Source of the DNA: Candidatus Zhuqueibacterota bacterium | GTDB taxonomy: Bacteria > Zhuqueibacterota > Zhuqueibacteria > Zhuqueibacterales > Geothermadaptataceae | Direction of reading: 5' to 3' | Assembly: GCA_015485525.1 (NCBI GenBank) | Contig: WFTM01000403.1 | Span: 1 to 34,248, forward strand | Length of the DNA stretch: 34,248 bases | Shown here: in pieces, positions 1-8,445 of the stretch | Position numbering within the stretch: position 1 is the first letter of the stretch | Layout of the letters: every line of letters starts with the position of its first letter | Made by a program: the position numbers and the translations under genes | The notes under the pieces: generated by a model | What the model was told of the DNA's origin: nothing | Databases searched by the model: none | Seen by the model: the letters and a program-made list of their open reading frames with translations, nothing else

Positions 1-2
1 AG

Positions 3-1043
3 GAAGTTCGTCATTACGATCGTTTTCTGCACTTTGCAGTCGCTGCGAGCGATCTGGCTCTGCAGGATGCCGGGCTGAACAAAGACTCTCTGCCCTCGGA
101 TCGCACCGGCGTGCTGGTGGGCTCAGGCATGGGCGGTATGGAGACTTTTGTCGAGAACACACTGGCTTTGGAAAATCGCGGACCGAGGCGGGTTTCGCCG
201 TTTTTCGTGCCGGCGATTATCGGCAACATGGCTTCGGGCCTGCTCACGATACGCTACGGGGTGCGCGGTGCTAATTTTGCCATCGCCTCTGCCTGCGCCA
301 CGGGTGCGCACAGTATCGGCGAGGGGATGCGCATGCTGCAGAACGATAAAGCCGACATCATGATCGTCGGCGGGGCAGAGGCGGCCATCATTCCTCTGGG
401 GGTAGCCGGGTTCATTGCCGCACGCGCACTCTCTGCGCGTAACGAAGAGCCGGCGCGTGCCAGCCGTCCGTTTGATATCAATCGCGATGGCTTTGTCATG
501 GGCGAGGGGGCTGGAATTCTGATTTTGGAAAAGGAGCGCGCAGCCAGGGCGCGCGGGGCGCGTATCTACGCCACCCTCGCCGGTGCCGGATATTCTTCGG
601 ATGCCTACCATCCGACAGCACCTTCGGAAGATGGCGCGGGCGCACGTCTGGCCATGGAACGGGCGCTGCAGGATGCCGGCGTGCAGCCGGAGGAACTCGG
701 CTACATCAACGCCCATGCGACTTCGACGCCCCTCGGCGACAAAGCGGAAGTCGCGGCCATGCGCGGCCTGCTCGGCAAAGCTGCTGATTCCGTGGCTGTG
801 AGCTCGACAAAATCCATGACCGGCCACCTGCTCGGTGCTGCAGGCTCTGTGGAGGCGGCCTACGCCGTGCTCGCCCTGCACCGCGGGTATATTCCGCCGA
901 CGATAAATCTCGAAGAGGTCGATCCGGAGTGTGAAATGGACCACGTCGCCAATTCACCGCGCGAAGCCCGGTTCGACTATGCCCTGTCCAACGCCTTTGG
1001 CTTCGGTGGTACTAACGCAGCGCTGCTGTTTGGACGGGCGTGA
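3..1043 (+). CDS. fabF: 3-oxoacyl-ACP synthase II (FabF), 5' end truncated by window edge
   Basis: Frame open from base 3 (EVRHYDRFLHFAVAASDLALQDAGL...). Motifs CATGAHSIGEG (Cys), NAHATSTPLGD (His), KSMTGHLLGAAGSVEA (Lys/His), NAFGFGGTNA. Confidence 0.95.
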   Translation, partial: EVRHYDRFLHFAVAASDLALQDAGLNKDSLPSDRTGVLVGSGMGGMETFVENTLALENRGPRRVSPFFVPAIIGNMASGLLTIRYGVRGANFAIASACATGAHSIGEGMRMLQNDKADIMIVGGAEAAIIPLGVAGFIAARALSARNEEPARASRPFDINRDGFVMGEGAGILILEKERAARARGARIYATLAGAGYSSDAYHPTAPSEDGAGARLAMERALQDAGVQPEELGYINAHATSTPLGDKAEVAAMRGLLGKAADSVAVSSTKSMTGHLLGAAGSVEAAYAVLALHRGYIPPTINLEEVDPECEMDHVANSPREARFDYALSNAFGFGGTNAALLFGRA

Positions 1044-1052
1044 GTTGCCATC

Positions 1053-1110
1053 CCCCTCTCGTCACACCGCTCCCGCGGTGTGACGCCCTGTTTGCCGCTC
1101 CAGCGGCAGT
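1053..1110 (+). repeat. Two-hairpin dispersed repeat (family A), copy 1
   Basis: ccctctcgtcacaccgctcccgcggtgtgacgccctgtttgccgctccagcggcagta: 11-bp stem CGTCACACCGC/GCGGTGTGACG plus a second stem TGCCGCT/AGCGGCA. Reverse complement recurs at 7400-7457. Confidence 0.8.
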
Positions 1111-1376
1111 AGGACCGGAGAAATGAGATGCCACCTGCCCTGAGGCGCGCTGAAGCGTGCACTACGAACGTTTTCCTCTCATCACACCGCATAATACAAG
1201 CACGTATGCAACATCTTCCTGACCCACACGAGGTGTGCAAAAGCCTCATTTTTAACTGACTTTTAATCCCCCCGAAACATGTTTGAAATATTTCCATCAT
1301 ATATTTATGCCTTCATCTACCCAGTCGATTAACTTCAAAAACCTTCTCATACCAACCCAGAAAGGATAAAAGCACA

Positions 1377-3566
1377 ATGCTGAGCGTAGAAACCGATCTG
1401 TTGAAATCCAAAGCTGTTCACAGCAATGGAAACGGCAAGCACACCCGGAGGGCAGTGGAATATTTTGGAAAAAACACCTTCAACGATGAGGTGATGCGCG
1501 AAAAACTGCCTAAAGAAGTGTATAAAAAACTGCGCGCGACCATCCGCAAGGGCGTAAAGCTGGATAAGGACGTTGCCAACACCGTCGCCCACGCGATGAA
1601 GGAGTGGGCTATTGAGCATGGAGTCACCCACTACACGCACTGGTTCCAGCCGATGACCGGGCTGACGGCTGAGAAGCATGATGCGTTTCTGGAAATCGAC
1701 AACGATGGCGAACCCATCGAACGTTTCAGCGGAGATGAGCTGATCCAGGGTGAACCTGATGCCTCCAGTTTCCCCAGCGGCGGCATGCGCACGACGTTCG
1801 AAGCGCGCGGCTACACGATGTGGGACCCGTCCAGCCCGGCGTTCATCGTCGATGGCCCGCATGGTTCCATCCTCTGTATCCCCTCGGTCTTCATTTCCTA
1901 CAATGGCGAAGCGCTGGACAAAAAGACGCCGCTCCTGCGCTCGATGCGTGCTCTCGATGCTGCTGCCCGCGAAATGCTCGCTCTGTTCGGACGTGATGTT
2001 GAGCGTGTGATCACTACGCTGGGGCCGGAGCAGGAGTACTTTCTCATCGATAAAGAGTTTTATCACAACCGCCCGGACCTGATTCATGCAGGCCGTACTT
2101 TGCTCGGCGCTGCTCCGCCCAAGGGGCAGGAAATGGAAGACCATTACTTCGGCAGCATCAAAGAGCGGGTGCTCGGTTTTATGCAGGCTGCTGAAGAAGA
2201 GCTGTATCGCCTCGGTGTACCGGCCAAGACGCGGCACAATGAGGTGGCACCGCACCAGTTTGAGATCGCGCAGATATTCGGCGAAGCCAACGTGGTGGCG
2301 GATCGCAACCAGCTGGTGATGGAAGTGCTGAAAAAAGTGGCCGCACGCCATGGCTTTGCGCTGCTCCTGCATGAAAAGCCCTTCGCCGGTGTCAATGGCA
2401 GCGGCAAACATCTGAACTGGTCCATCACGGACAGCGAGGGCAAGAATCTGCTCGATCCCGGCAAGACGCCGGAAGACAACCTGCAGTTTCTCGTCTTCCT
2501 GGTCGCGGTGCTCAAAGCTGTGTACGAGTACAGCGACCTGTTGCGCGCATCGATTGCCTCGGCCGGCAATGATCATCGTCTCGGCGCCAACGAAGCCCCT
2601 CCGGCGATCATGTCGGTTTTTCTCGGTTCAACCCTGACGCAGATTCTCGACAAAATTGAAACCGGAAATGGAGAAGCTGTCAGCGAGCAGAAACTGATCG
2701 ATCTCGGCCTCAGCAATCTGCCGACGATTCTGCAGGATAATACCGACCGCAACCGGACGTCGCCTTTTGCATTTACCGGCAACAAGTTTGAATTTCGCGC
2801 GGTTGGCTCCTCAGCGAGCATTTCGCTGCCGGCGACCATTCTCAATGCCGCAGTTGCTGAAGCATTGGCAGGTATGCAGGAAAAAATCGCCGCGCGCCAA
2901 AAAAAGGGTGATGATCTCAACAGCGCTGTCTTTGCTGTCGTAAAAGAAGCTGTCACAGCAACCAAAGCCGTGCGTTTTGAAGGCAACAACTATGCGGAAG
3001 AGTGGGTTGCAGAAGCAGCAAAACGCGGTTTGCCCAATCTCAAGGATACTCCATCTGCTCTGCAGGCGCTGATCGAAGAGAAAAATATCCGCATGCTGGA
3101 AAAGCAGAACGTGTACAGCGAGAGCGAGCTGCAGTCGCGTTACAACACCAAGATGGAGCAGTTCTGCAAAACCATCGCTATCGAGACAGAAACGCTGTTG
3201 ATGCTGGCACAGACCAGCGTGTTGCCCGCAGCCATGCGTTACCAGACCGAGCTGCTGGACAATACCAGCCGCCTGCGCGAGGCAGCGGATTTGCTCGGTC
3301 AGGAGTCGTGTTTTGATGAACAGGTGCAGTTGCTGCGTTCTCTGAGCGCCGAAATCCGCGATCTGCATCGCAGCGTGCAGGAGTTGGTACAGTTGCGTCA
3401 TAAAGCAGAAGACTTTGAGCAAATCAGCGATGAAGCGCGTTTTGTGGCCGCTGAAATCCGCCCGATGCTCGAGCAGGTCCGTTGCCACTGCGACGCTCTG
3501 GAAAAGCTCGTGCCGGATGCTGATTGGCCGCTGCCGACTTATAGCGAGATGTTGTTCATCATGTGA
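1377..3566 (+). CDS. glnN: Glutamine synthetase type III
   Basis: 729 aa; N-terminal VEYFGKNTFNDEVMREKLPKEVYKKL, GPEQEYFLIDK, NEVAPHQFEIAQIFGEANVVADRNQL, GSGKHLNWSITD, long C-terminal helical region typical of GSIII. RBS-like agaaagga upstream. Confidence 0.95.
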   Translation: MLSVETDLLKSKAVHSNGNGKHTRRAVEYFGKNTFNDEVMREKLPKEVYKKLRATIRKGVKLDKDVANTVAHAMKEWAIEHGVTHYTHWFQPMTGLTAEKHDAFLEIDNDGEPIERFSGDELIQGEPDASSFPSGGMRTTFEARGYTMWDPSSPAFIVDGPHGSILCIPSVFISYNGEALDKKTPLLRSMRALDAAAREMLALFGRDVERVITTLGPEQEYFLIDKEFYHNRPDLIHAGRTLLGAAPPKGQEMEDHYFGSIKERVLGFMQAAEEELYRLGVPAKTRHNEVAPHQFEIAQIFGEANVVADRNQLVMEVLKKVAARHGFALLLHEKPFAGVNGSGKHLNWSITDSEGKNLLDPGKTPEDNLQFLVFLVAVLKAVYEYSDLLRASIASAGNDHRLGANEAPPAIMSVFLGSTLTQILDKIETGNGEAVSEQKLIDLGLSNLPTILQDNTDRNRTSPFAFTGNKFEFRAVGSSASISLPATILNAAVAEALAGMQEKIAARQKKGDDLNSAVFAVVKEAVTATKAVRFEGNNYAEEWVAEAAKRGLPNLKDTPSALQALIEEKNIRMLEKQNVYSESELQSRYNTKMEQFCKTIAIETETLLMLAQTSVLPAAMRYQTELLDNTSRLREAADLLGQESCFDEQVQLLRSLSAEIRDLHRSVQELVQLRHKAEDFEQISDEARFVAAEIRPMLEQVRCHCDALEKLVPDADWPLPTYSEMLFIM

Positions 3567-3590
3567 TGTGGTGAATGTCTGAATTCAAAA

Positions 3591-3622
3591 AAGCATGCCT
3601 CTTTGGGGGCATGCTTTTTTTT
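3591..3622 (+). terminator. Rho-independent terminator downstream of glnN
   Basis: AAGCATGCC-loop-GGCATGCTT followed by a T run, 25 nt after the stop codon. Confidence 0.85.
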
Positions 3623-3635
3623 GCACCGGTTGGGT

Positions 3636-3663
3636 GTACCGCGACATTTATGTCGCGTGGTAC
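3636..3663. repeat. Palindromic repeat (family F), core CGCGACATTTATGTCGCG
   Basis: gtaccgcgacatttatgtcgcgtggtac; related palindromes at 29419-29436 and 29457-29478. Confidence 0.75.
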
Positions 3664-3701
3664 GATCGCCTATACATTAAACCAGGGACAAAACCCGCCC
3701 C

Positions 3702-3729
3702 GTAAGGGCGACCCGCCGGTCGCCCCCAC
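3702..3729. repeat. REP-like palindromic repeat (family B), copy 1
   Basis: gtaagggcgacccgccggtcgcccccac; near-identical to 4051-4079. Confidence 0.8.
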
Positions 3730-3854
3730 ACCCGTGCGCCTCAACAAACAAACCCGGGCCAGAATCCCAATCCTTCGGTTCCATCATGGCCGGATTTAAA
3801 TCCGTGATCACCAAACGGATAAACGGAAAAATAAATATCGGGAGGCAAAATTCC

Positions 3855-3882
3855 GTAGGGGTTCAAAATTTTGAACCCCTAC
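3855..3882. repeat. Perfect 28-bp palindrome with family B-like ends
   Basis: gtaggggttcaaaattttgaacccctac is its own exact reverse complement. Confidence 0.85.
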
Positions 3883-4050
3883 AACAACAACGACGACAAA
3901 ATAAATATCAAAAAATCATCCCCACATCCATTGGCGCCATTGCATGTGATTTAAAATCGGCGTTACAAAATAGTTTCGCCCAAATATCGATATGTACACC
4001 GTTTCCGTTTGGCAACGCAATTATTGTTGATGATCACAGGCACGAAACCC

Positions 4051-4079
4051 GTAGGGGCGACCCGCCGGTCGCCCCTGCA
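4051..4079. repeat. REP-like palindromic repeat (family B), copy 2
   Basis: gtaggggcgacccgccggtcgcccctgca. Confidence 0.8.
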
Positions 4080-4092
4080 CCGCGGATCCCAT

Positions 4093-4220
4093 CCGGAATT
4101 CTATCGTCAACAATCCCCAAAATTGGGCCGGGACAAATATCATTTTTTAAAACCCTCAACACCGGACCGGATTTGCAAAATGATGATTTCCCAACCCGCA
4201 CAATCTGAGGAAGAGTACGG
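4093..4220 (-). repeat. Dispersed ~120-bp repeat (family E), copy 1
   Basis: Reverse complement (actcttcctcagattgtg...tttgcaaatccgg...gatatttgtccc-ggcccaatttt...attgttgacgata) aligns with 29226-29342. Confidence 0.8.
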
Positions 4221-4271
4221 TCGGCGTGGCACCGGGGACGAGATAGCATCGTGCGCCGGAGGGAGGTAAAC

Positions 4272-4302
4272 AAAAAAAGGGCAGGAAGACCTGCCCTTTT
4301 TT
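4272..4302. terminator. Bidirectional rho-independent terminator downstream of the TonB-dependent receptor
   Basis: aaaaaaaGGGCAGGaagaCCTGCCCtttttt; A run on one side and T run on the other; receptor stop at 4325 on the minus strand. Confidence 0.85.
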
Positions 4303-4324
4303 ACATTCAATTCATGCTTGCGGC

Positions 4325-7075
4325 TTACAGGTTGAACTGCAGACGGGCGTAGTAGAAACCACCGTTCATGCCAAACTGCGTGACACGACGGCTGTACGGG
4401 AAACGGCCGTTGCTGTAGTTCGATGCTTTCTGGTGCTTGTCCGGGAAGGTGTTGAAGATGTTGGTGCCACCAATGGACAGACGGACGTAATCGGTGATAT
4501 CATAGCCGAAATCCAGATCGAAGATCGTTTTCGGGCTGAAGACTTCGTCGTTTGCCGGATTGGTCGGGCGGTACTCAACCTGGCCATAGTAGGTTGCACG
4601 TATGTTGAGGGACATTCTGTCCTGTGCATAGCGGACGCCAACGGATGCCTTCTGGCGCGGCAGAGCGGTTTCCAGGCGGTTGCGCTCTTCGCGGTTGAAG
4701 ATGGTGTTACGAACAGCATTCAGGTCACCACCGGCAAAACGCAGAGCGACACCTTCAGGAATGTTGGTGGTGTCAACCGTGGTTTTGGTCAGGGTTGCGG
4801 AACCGGTGAGGGTCAGCGTGCCACTGCCCAGAGGTTTTGCATAAGAGGCGACGACTTCGGCACCGAGGGTTTTGGTGTCAACAGCATTGCTGAAGAACTG
4901 TGCCTGGCCGACGCCCTGGCTCTTGAAGGGCTCGAGAATCTGCTTGACGATCGGGTTACTATCCGAAAAGCGGCTGGTGAGCACGATCCGGTCAGCGATA
5001 TCGATCCGGTAGAAATCAGCGGTGATGGCGAGGCCATCCATCGGCTTCATGGTGAAACCAGCGCTGTAGTTGATCGAGGTTTCTTCCTTCAGGTCCGGAA
5101 TACCAAAAGCCTTTGTAACCGGGCTTTTGTTGTTGGCCGTGAGAACACGCTTGGGAGTCAGCACGTTGTTCTCATCGAGAACGAACTGGATACTGACGTT
5201 GTTGAACCAGACCTGATGCAGAGAGGGAGCGCGAAAGCCCGTGCTGACAGCACCACGGAGTGCAAAGCCATCGGTCACTTCAAAACGGGAAGCGATCTTA
5301 CCGATGAGCGTGCTGCCGAAATCGCTGTAGTTTTCGTAACGGGCACCGAGGTCAACCATCAACTGGTCGTTAACCTGGGTTTCCAGACCGGCATAGGCAC
5401 TGATACTGTTGCGATAGCGGTTGACTTCGTTGTCAGGCTGGAAACCAGCGAACACCTGTGAACCGGGAGCTTTCGGAGCACCGGTGGAGGTGGTGTCGAA
5501 ATCGATACCAGGACGATCGCCACCATTACCGAGCTGCCAGCTTGCTTCCTCACCAGCGATGATCTGATAGTTTTCAACGCGGAATTCACCACCCATGGCA
5601 AAGGTGACGGATTTGAATGCGTTGGTACGCAGGAGACGGACCAGATCGAGGTTCCCCGTGGTCTGGTTGAAGACCAGGCGGCCGGCGTCAAAGGAGGTCG
5701 GGCTCGAGGGACCCATGGAAGCGTTGTTGGTGTTTTCGATGTTGAACTGGAATGAGTTGCCGCCGGTGGTGATGCTCAGATCGACATCCCAGCCGTTGTG
5801 CGTGCCGCGCAGACCGGCAGTCATAGCGCGGTCGCCGATAGCGGTGTGGATTTCAGGCAAAAAGCCGTAGGGATAGATTTCCGGAACCACGCGGGCTTCC
5901 GAGTTCGGCAGACGGTAAAAACCCGTTGCCGCGCCGCGGCGATACGAGAAGCCGCCGAAGGTATAAAATTCGTCGGTATCAGACAGCGGAACGACTGAGT
6001 TGAAGAACAGGGCGCCGACCGTTGCATAGCCCTGGCCGGTTTTCATGGAAAAGTCACGGCGGGTTTTGCCGATGCGACGCAGCTCAGCGTCGGTAGCCTC
6101 TTTGCCCGAGATACCGGGGAAGATATCACCCTGCCACTCGTCGGAGCGGTCGGTACGGCCACGATCGAAAAATTCACCGGTGACATTGAAAAAGCCGCTT
6201 TCACCGATTTTGAAGCCATAGTTGATATCAGCCTTAACCTGCTCGCCGTCACCTGAAGCGGTCTGGCCGGTCATGGCGTTGACTTCGACAAAGTCTGTTT
6301 GCTCTTTCAGCACGATGTTGATCACACCGGCGATGGCGTCGGAGCCGTACTGAGCAGCGGCACCGTCGCGCAGAACTTCGATGCGCTCGATGGCAGAAGT
6401 CGGGATAGCGTTCAGGTCAACGCCGACCGTACCGCGACCGAACGTTCCGTTGACGTGAACCAGAGCGCTGGAGTGACGGCGCTTGCCATTGATAAGAACC
6501 AGAACCTGATCCGGCCCCAGGCCACGCAAACTTGCCGGGTTGATGTGGTCAGTTCCGTCGGCAATCGTCTGGTGCGATGCGTTGAACGAAGGCGCAACAG
6601 TAGCCAGCATCTGGTTGGTTTCGGTATGGCCGGACTCGCGCACTTCGGTCGAGGAAATGACATCGACAGGGACAGGGGTTTCGATTGCGGTACGTGCCTG
6701 GCGGGAACCCACGACCACCAGCTCGTCACCGAAAGCAAGGGCGCTCTCTTCCAGCTCAAAATTGACTTCGACTGTCGTCCCTGCTGTCACTGTAATTTCT
6801 TTTTCATCAGACTTATAGCCGATGAACGATGCGCGCAGGGTGTACACACCCGGAGCCAGGGTGAATTTAAACTCGCCGTCGAGGTTGGTGCTGGCACCGC
6901 GCAGCGTACCTTTGACAGATACACTCGCGCTCGGCAGCGCTTCACCTGTTCCTGCGACTGTTACTTTACCACTCACCGTGCCTTTGTCTTGCGCAGAAAG
7001 CGGCATGGCCAGTAACAGCGACACCAGTACGAGCAGACCGGTGCGAACCATGTTTTGGGTTTTACTGGTAGGCAT
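4325..7075 (-). CDS. TonB-dependent receptor with N-terminal carboxypeptidase-regulatory-like domain
   Basis: ORF opens at 7147, but ATG at 7075 has RBS ggaggagaaaga and begins MPTSKTQNMVRTGLLVLVSLLLAMPLSAQ (signal peptide). GTVSGKVTVAGTGEALPSASVSVKGT domain, plug SLRGLGPDQVLVLINGKRRH...ERIEVLRDGAAAQYGSDAIAGVINIVLK, beta-barrel C terminus. Confidence 0.93.
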   Translation of the reverse strand: MPTSKTQNMVRTGLLVLVSLLLAMPLSAQDKGTVSGKVTVAGTGEALPSASVSVKGTLRGASTNLDGEFKFTLAPGVYTLRASFIGYKSDEKEITVTAGTTVEVNFELEESALAFGDELVVVGSRQARTAIETPVPVDVISSTEVRESGHTETNQMLATVAPSFNASHQTIADGTDHINPASLRGLGPDQVLVLINGKRRHSSALVHVNGTFGRGTVGVDLNAIPTSAIERIEVLRDGAAAQYGSDAIAGVINIVLKEQTDFVEVNAMTGQTASGDGEQVKADINYGFKIGESGFFNVTGEFFDRGRTDRSDEWQGDIFPGISGKEATDAELRRIGKTRRDFSMKTGQGYATVGALFFNSVVPLSDTDEFYTFGGFSYRRGAATGFYRLPNSEARVVPEIYPYGFLPEIHTAIGDRAMTAGLRGTHNGWDVDLSITTGGNSFQFNIENTNNASMGPSSPTSFDAGRLVFNQTTGNLDLVRLLRTNAFKSVTFAMGGEFRVENYQIIAGEEASWQLGNGGDRPGIDFDTTSTGAPKAPGSQVFAGFQPDNEVNRYRNSISAYAGLETQVNDQLMVDLGARYENYSDFGSTLIGKIASRFEVTDGFALRGAVSTGFRAPSLHQVWFNNVSIQFVLDENNVLTPKRVLTANNKSPVTKAFGIPDLKEETSINYSAGFTMKPMDGLAITADFYRIDIADRIVLTSRFSDSNPIVKQILEPFKSQGVGQAQFFSNAVDTKTLGAEVVASYAKPLGSGTLTLTGSATLTKTTVDTTNIPEGVALRFAGGDLNAVRNTIFNREERNRLETALPRQKASVGVRYAQDRMSLNIRATYYGQVEYRPTNPANDEVFSPKTIFDLDFGYDITDYVRLSIGGTNIFNTFPDKHQKASNYSNGRFPYSRRVTQFGMNGGFYYARLQFNL

Positions 7076-7399
7076 TCTTTCTCCTCCATAACGTTTAACC
7101 AGTACGCGGGGTGTGGGTGCTGTGCTCAAAAAATGTTTTCCCTCCACATTCGCAATTTTGCGAAATAAGAAATAAAATTAAGCAGGATTCCCACACCGAT
7201 AATTGTGGCGCGAAAAATAAATTGATCTCTCATTAAATCAAAGAAAAAAAAGACGAAATGGTAATATGGTTTCATGCATGGTGGTGTATCACCTGTCATA
7301 TTACCAGAACAGCACACATCTCTTCTTTTTTGTGACTTCTACAATTGCAGAATAATCATTGTGTTAGCTGTCTTTACTTCCGAGTATTCAATTTGTGTA

Positions 7400-7457
7400 C
7401 TGCCGCAGGAGCGGCAACAGGGGCGTCACACCGCGGGAGCGGTGTGACGAGAGGGGA
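7400..7457 (-). repeat. Two-hairpin dispersed repeat (family A), copy 2, inverted relative to copy 1
   Basis: ctgccgcaggagcggcaacaggggcgtcacaccgcgggagcggtgtgacgagagggg; reverse complement nearly identical to 1053-1110. Confidence 0.8.
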
Positions 7458-7612
7458 AGCGGTTAGAGAGAAATGAAAAGGTGACTCATTCAGGTAAATT
7501 GCCTGTTTTAAAACTGAAAAATTCCTAAATTGGACATCCCTCGAAGAGTCGGGATACTTGCAAAATGCATTCTGTCTAATATGATTCGCGATCACCATTA
7601 CCGAACGAAACC

Positions 7613-8443
7613 ATGTTGACATTCGACGATGTAACTGTTGTGTACAAAAATGTTTCCGGCCAGGCGAAGACTGCAATCGATGGTATTTCTCTGCGTATCC
7701 GGCCCGGGGAGTTCGTTACCATCATGGGGGCAAACGGCTCCGGGAAAACCACTTTCGCACGGCTTTGCAATGGTTTGATTTTCAGCACATCGGGAAGCGT
7801 ATGTGTTGATGACGTCGCTGTCCGGCCGGATGACCCGAAGGCAATCCTGGAAATCCGGCGCAGGGTCGGAATGGTTTTTCAGAATCCGGATCACCAGTTC
7901 GTCTCCACGACTGTGGAGCGGGAGATCGCCTTCGGGCTCGAAAATCTCGGCATGGACCGCGAGGTTATGCGAACGCGGGTTGCTGAAATGCTCGAACGCT
8001 TCGATCTCAAATCTGCACGCATGAAAGCACCGCATCAGCTTTCAGGAGGGCAGAAACAGCGGCTGGCTATTGCCTCGGTTCTGGTGATGCGGCCGCGTTA
8101 TCTTATTTTTGACGAACCCGCCGCAGTCCTCGATATGCGCCATCGCCGTGCGCTGATGCAGGCCATGCTCGATCTTTTTCATCATACCAGCACAAATACT
8201 CCGCACACGCTGATCAATATCACCCAGCATCCGGAAGAGGCATTGTTCAGCAACCGTCTCATCATCCTGCATCAGGGTAAAATCGTTCTCGATGGCCCGC
8301 CGGAAAAACTCCTGCTGCAGGAAGACACCCTCGTCCGCTTTGATATCCGCCCGCCTGTTGAATTTTCTGCTTTTATCCGGTTAAAAAAGAATAAATTTCC
8401 GTTAACTTCCGTGGATGAGCTTTTCCTGTCGCCGATATTGTAG
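7613..8443 (+). CDS. ABC transporter ATP-binding protein, ECF/CbiO (EcfA-like) type
   Basis: Walker A GANGSGKTTFARL, Q-loop GMVFQNPDHQFVSTTVEREIAFGLENLG, signature LSGGQKQRLAIASVL, Walker B YLIFDEPAAVLD. Confidence 0.88.
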   Translation: MLTFDDVTVVYKNVSGQAKTAIDGISLRIRPGEFVTIMGANGSGKTTFARLCNGLIFSTSGSVCVDDVAVRPDDPKAILEIRRRVGMVFQNPDHQFVSTTVEREIAFGLENLGMDREVMRTRVAEMLERFDLKSARMKAPHQLSGGQKQRLAIASVLVMRPRYLIFDEPAAVLDMRHRRALMQAMLDLFHHTSTNTPHTLINITQHPEEALFSNRLIILHQGKIVLDGPPEKLLLQEDTLVRFDIRPPVEFSAFIRLKKNKFPLTSVDELFLSPIL

Positions 8444-8445
8444 GC

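Noticed and set aside
123-944. Long antisense ORFs opposite strong genes (123..944 -, 1347..2576 -, 4433..5461 +, 8911..10158 -, 15739..16986 -, 19747..20763 -)
   Set aside because: Each mirrors a well-supported gene on the other strand, lacks a recognisable domain, and is expected from codon bias at this GC content.
3575-4269. ORFs 3575..3799, 3786..4208, 4009..4269 between glnN and the receptor
   Set aside because: The region is made of terminators and palindromic/dispersed repeats, and the translations are low-complexity and repeat-derived.
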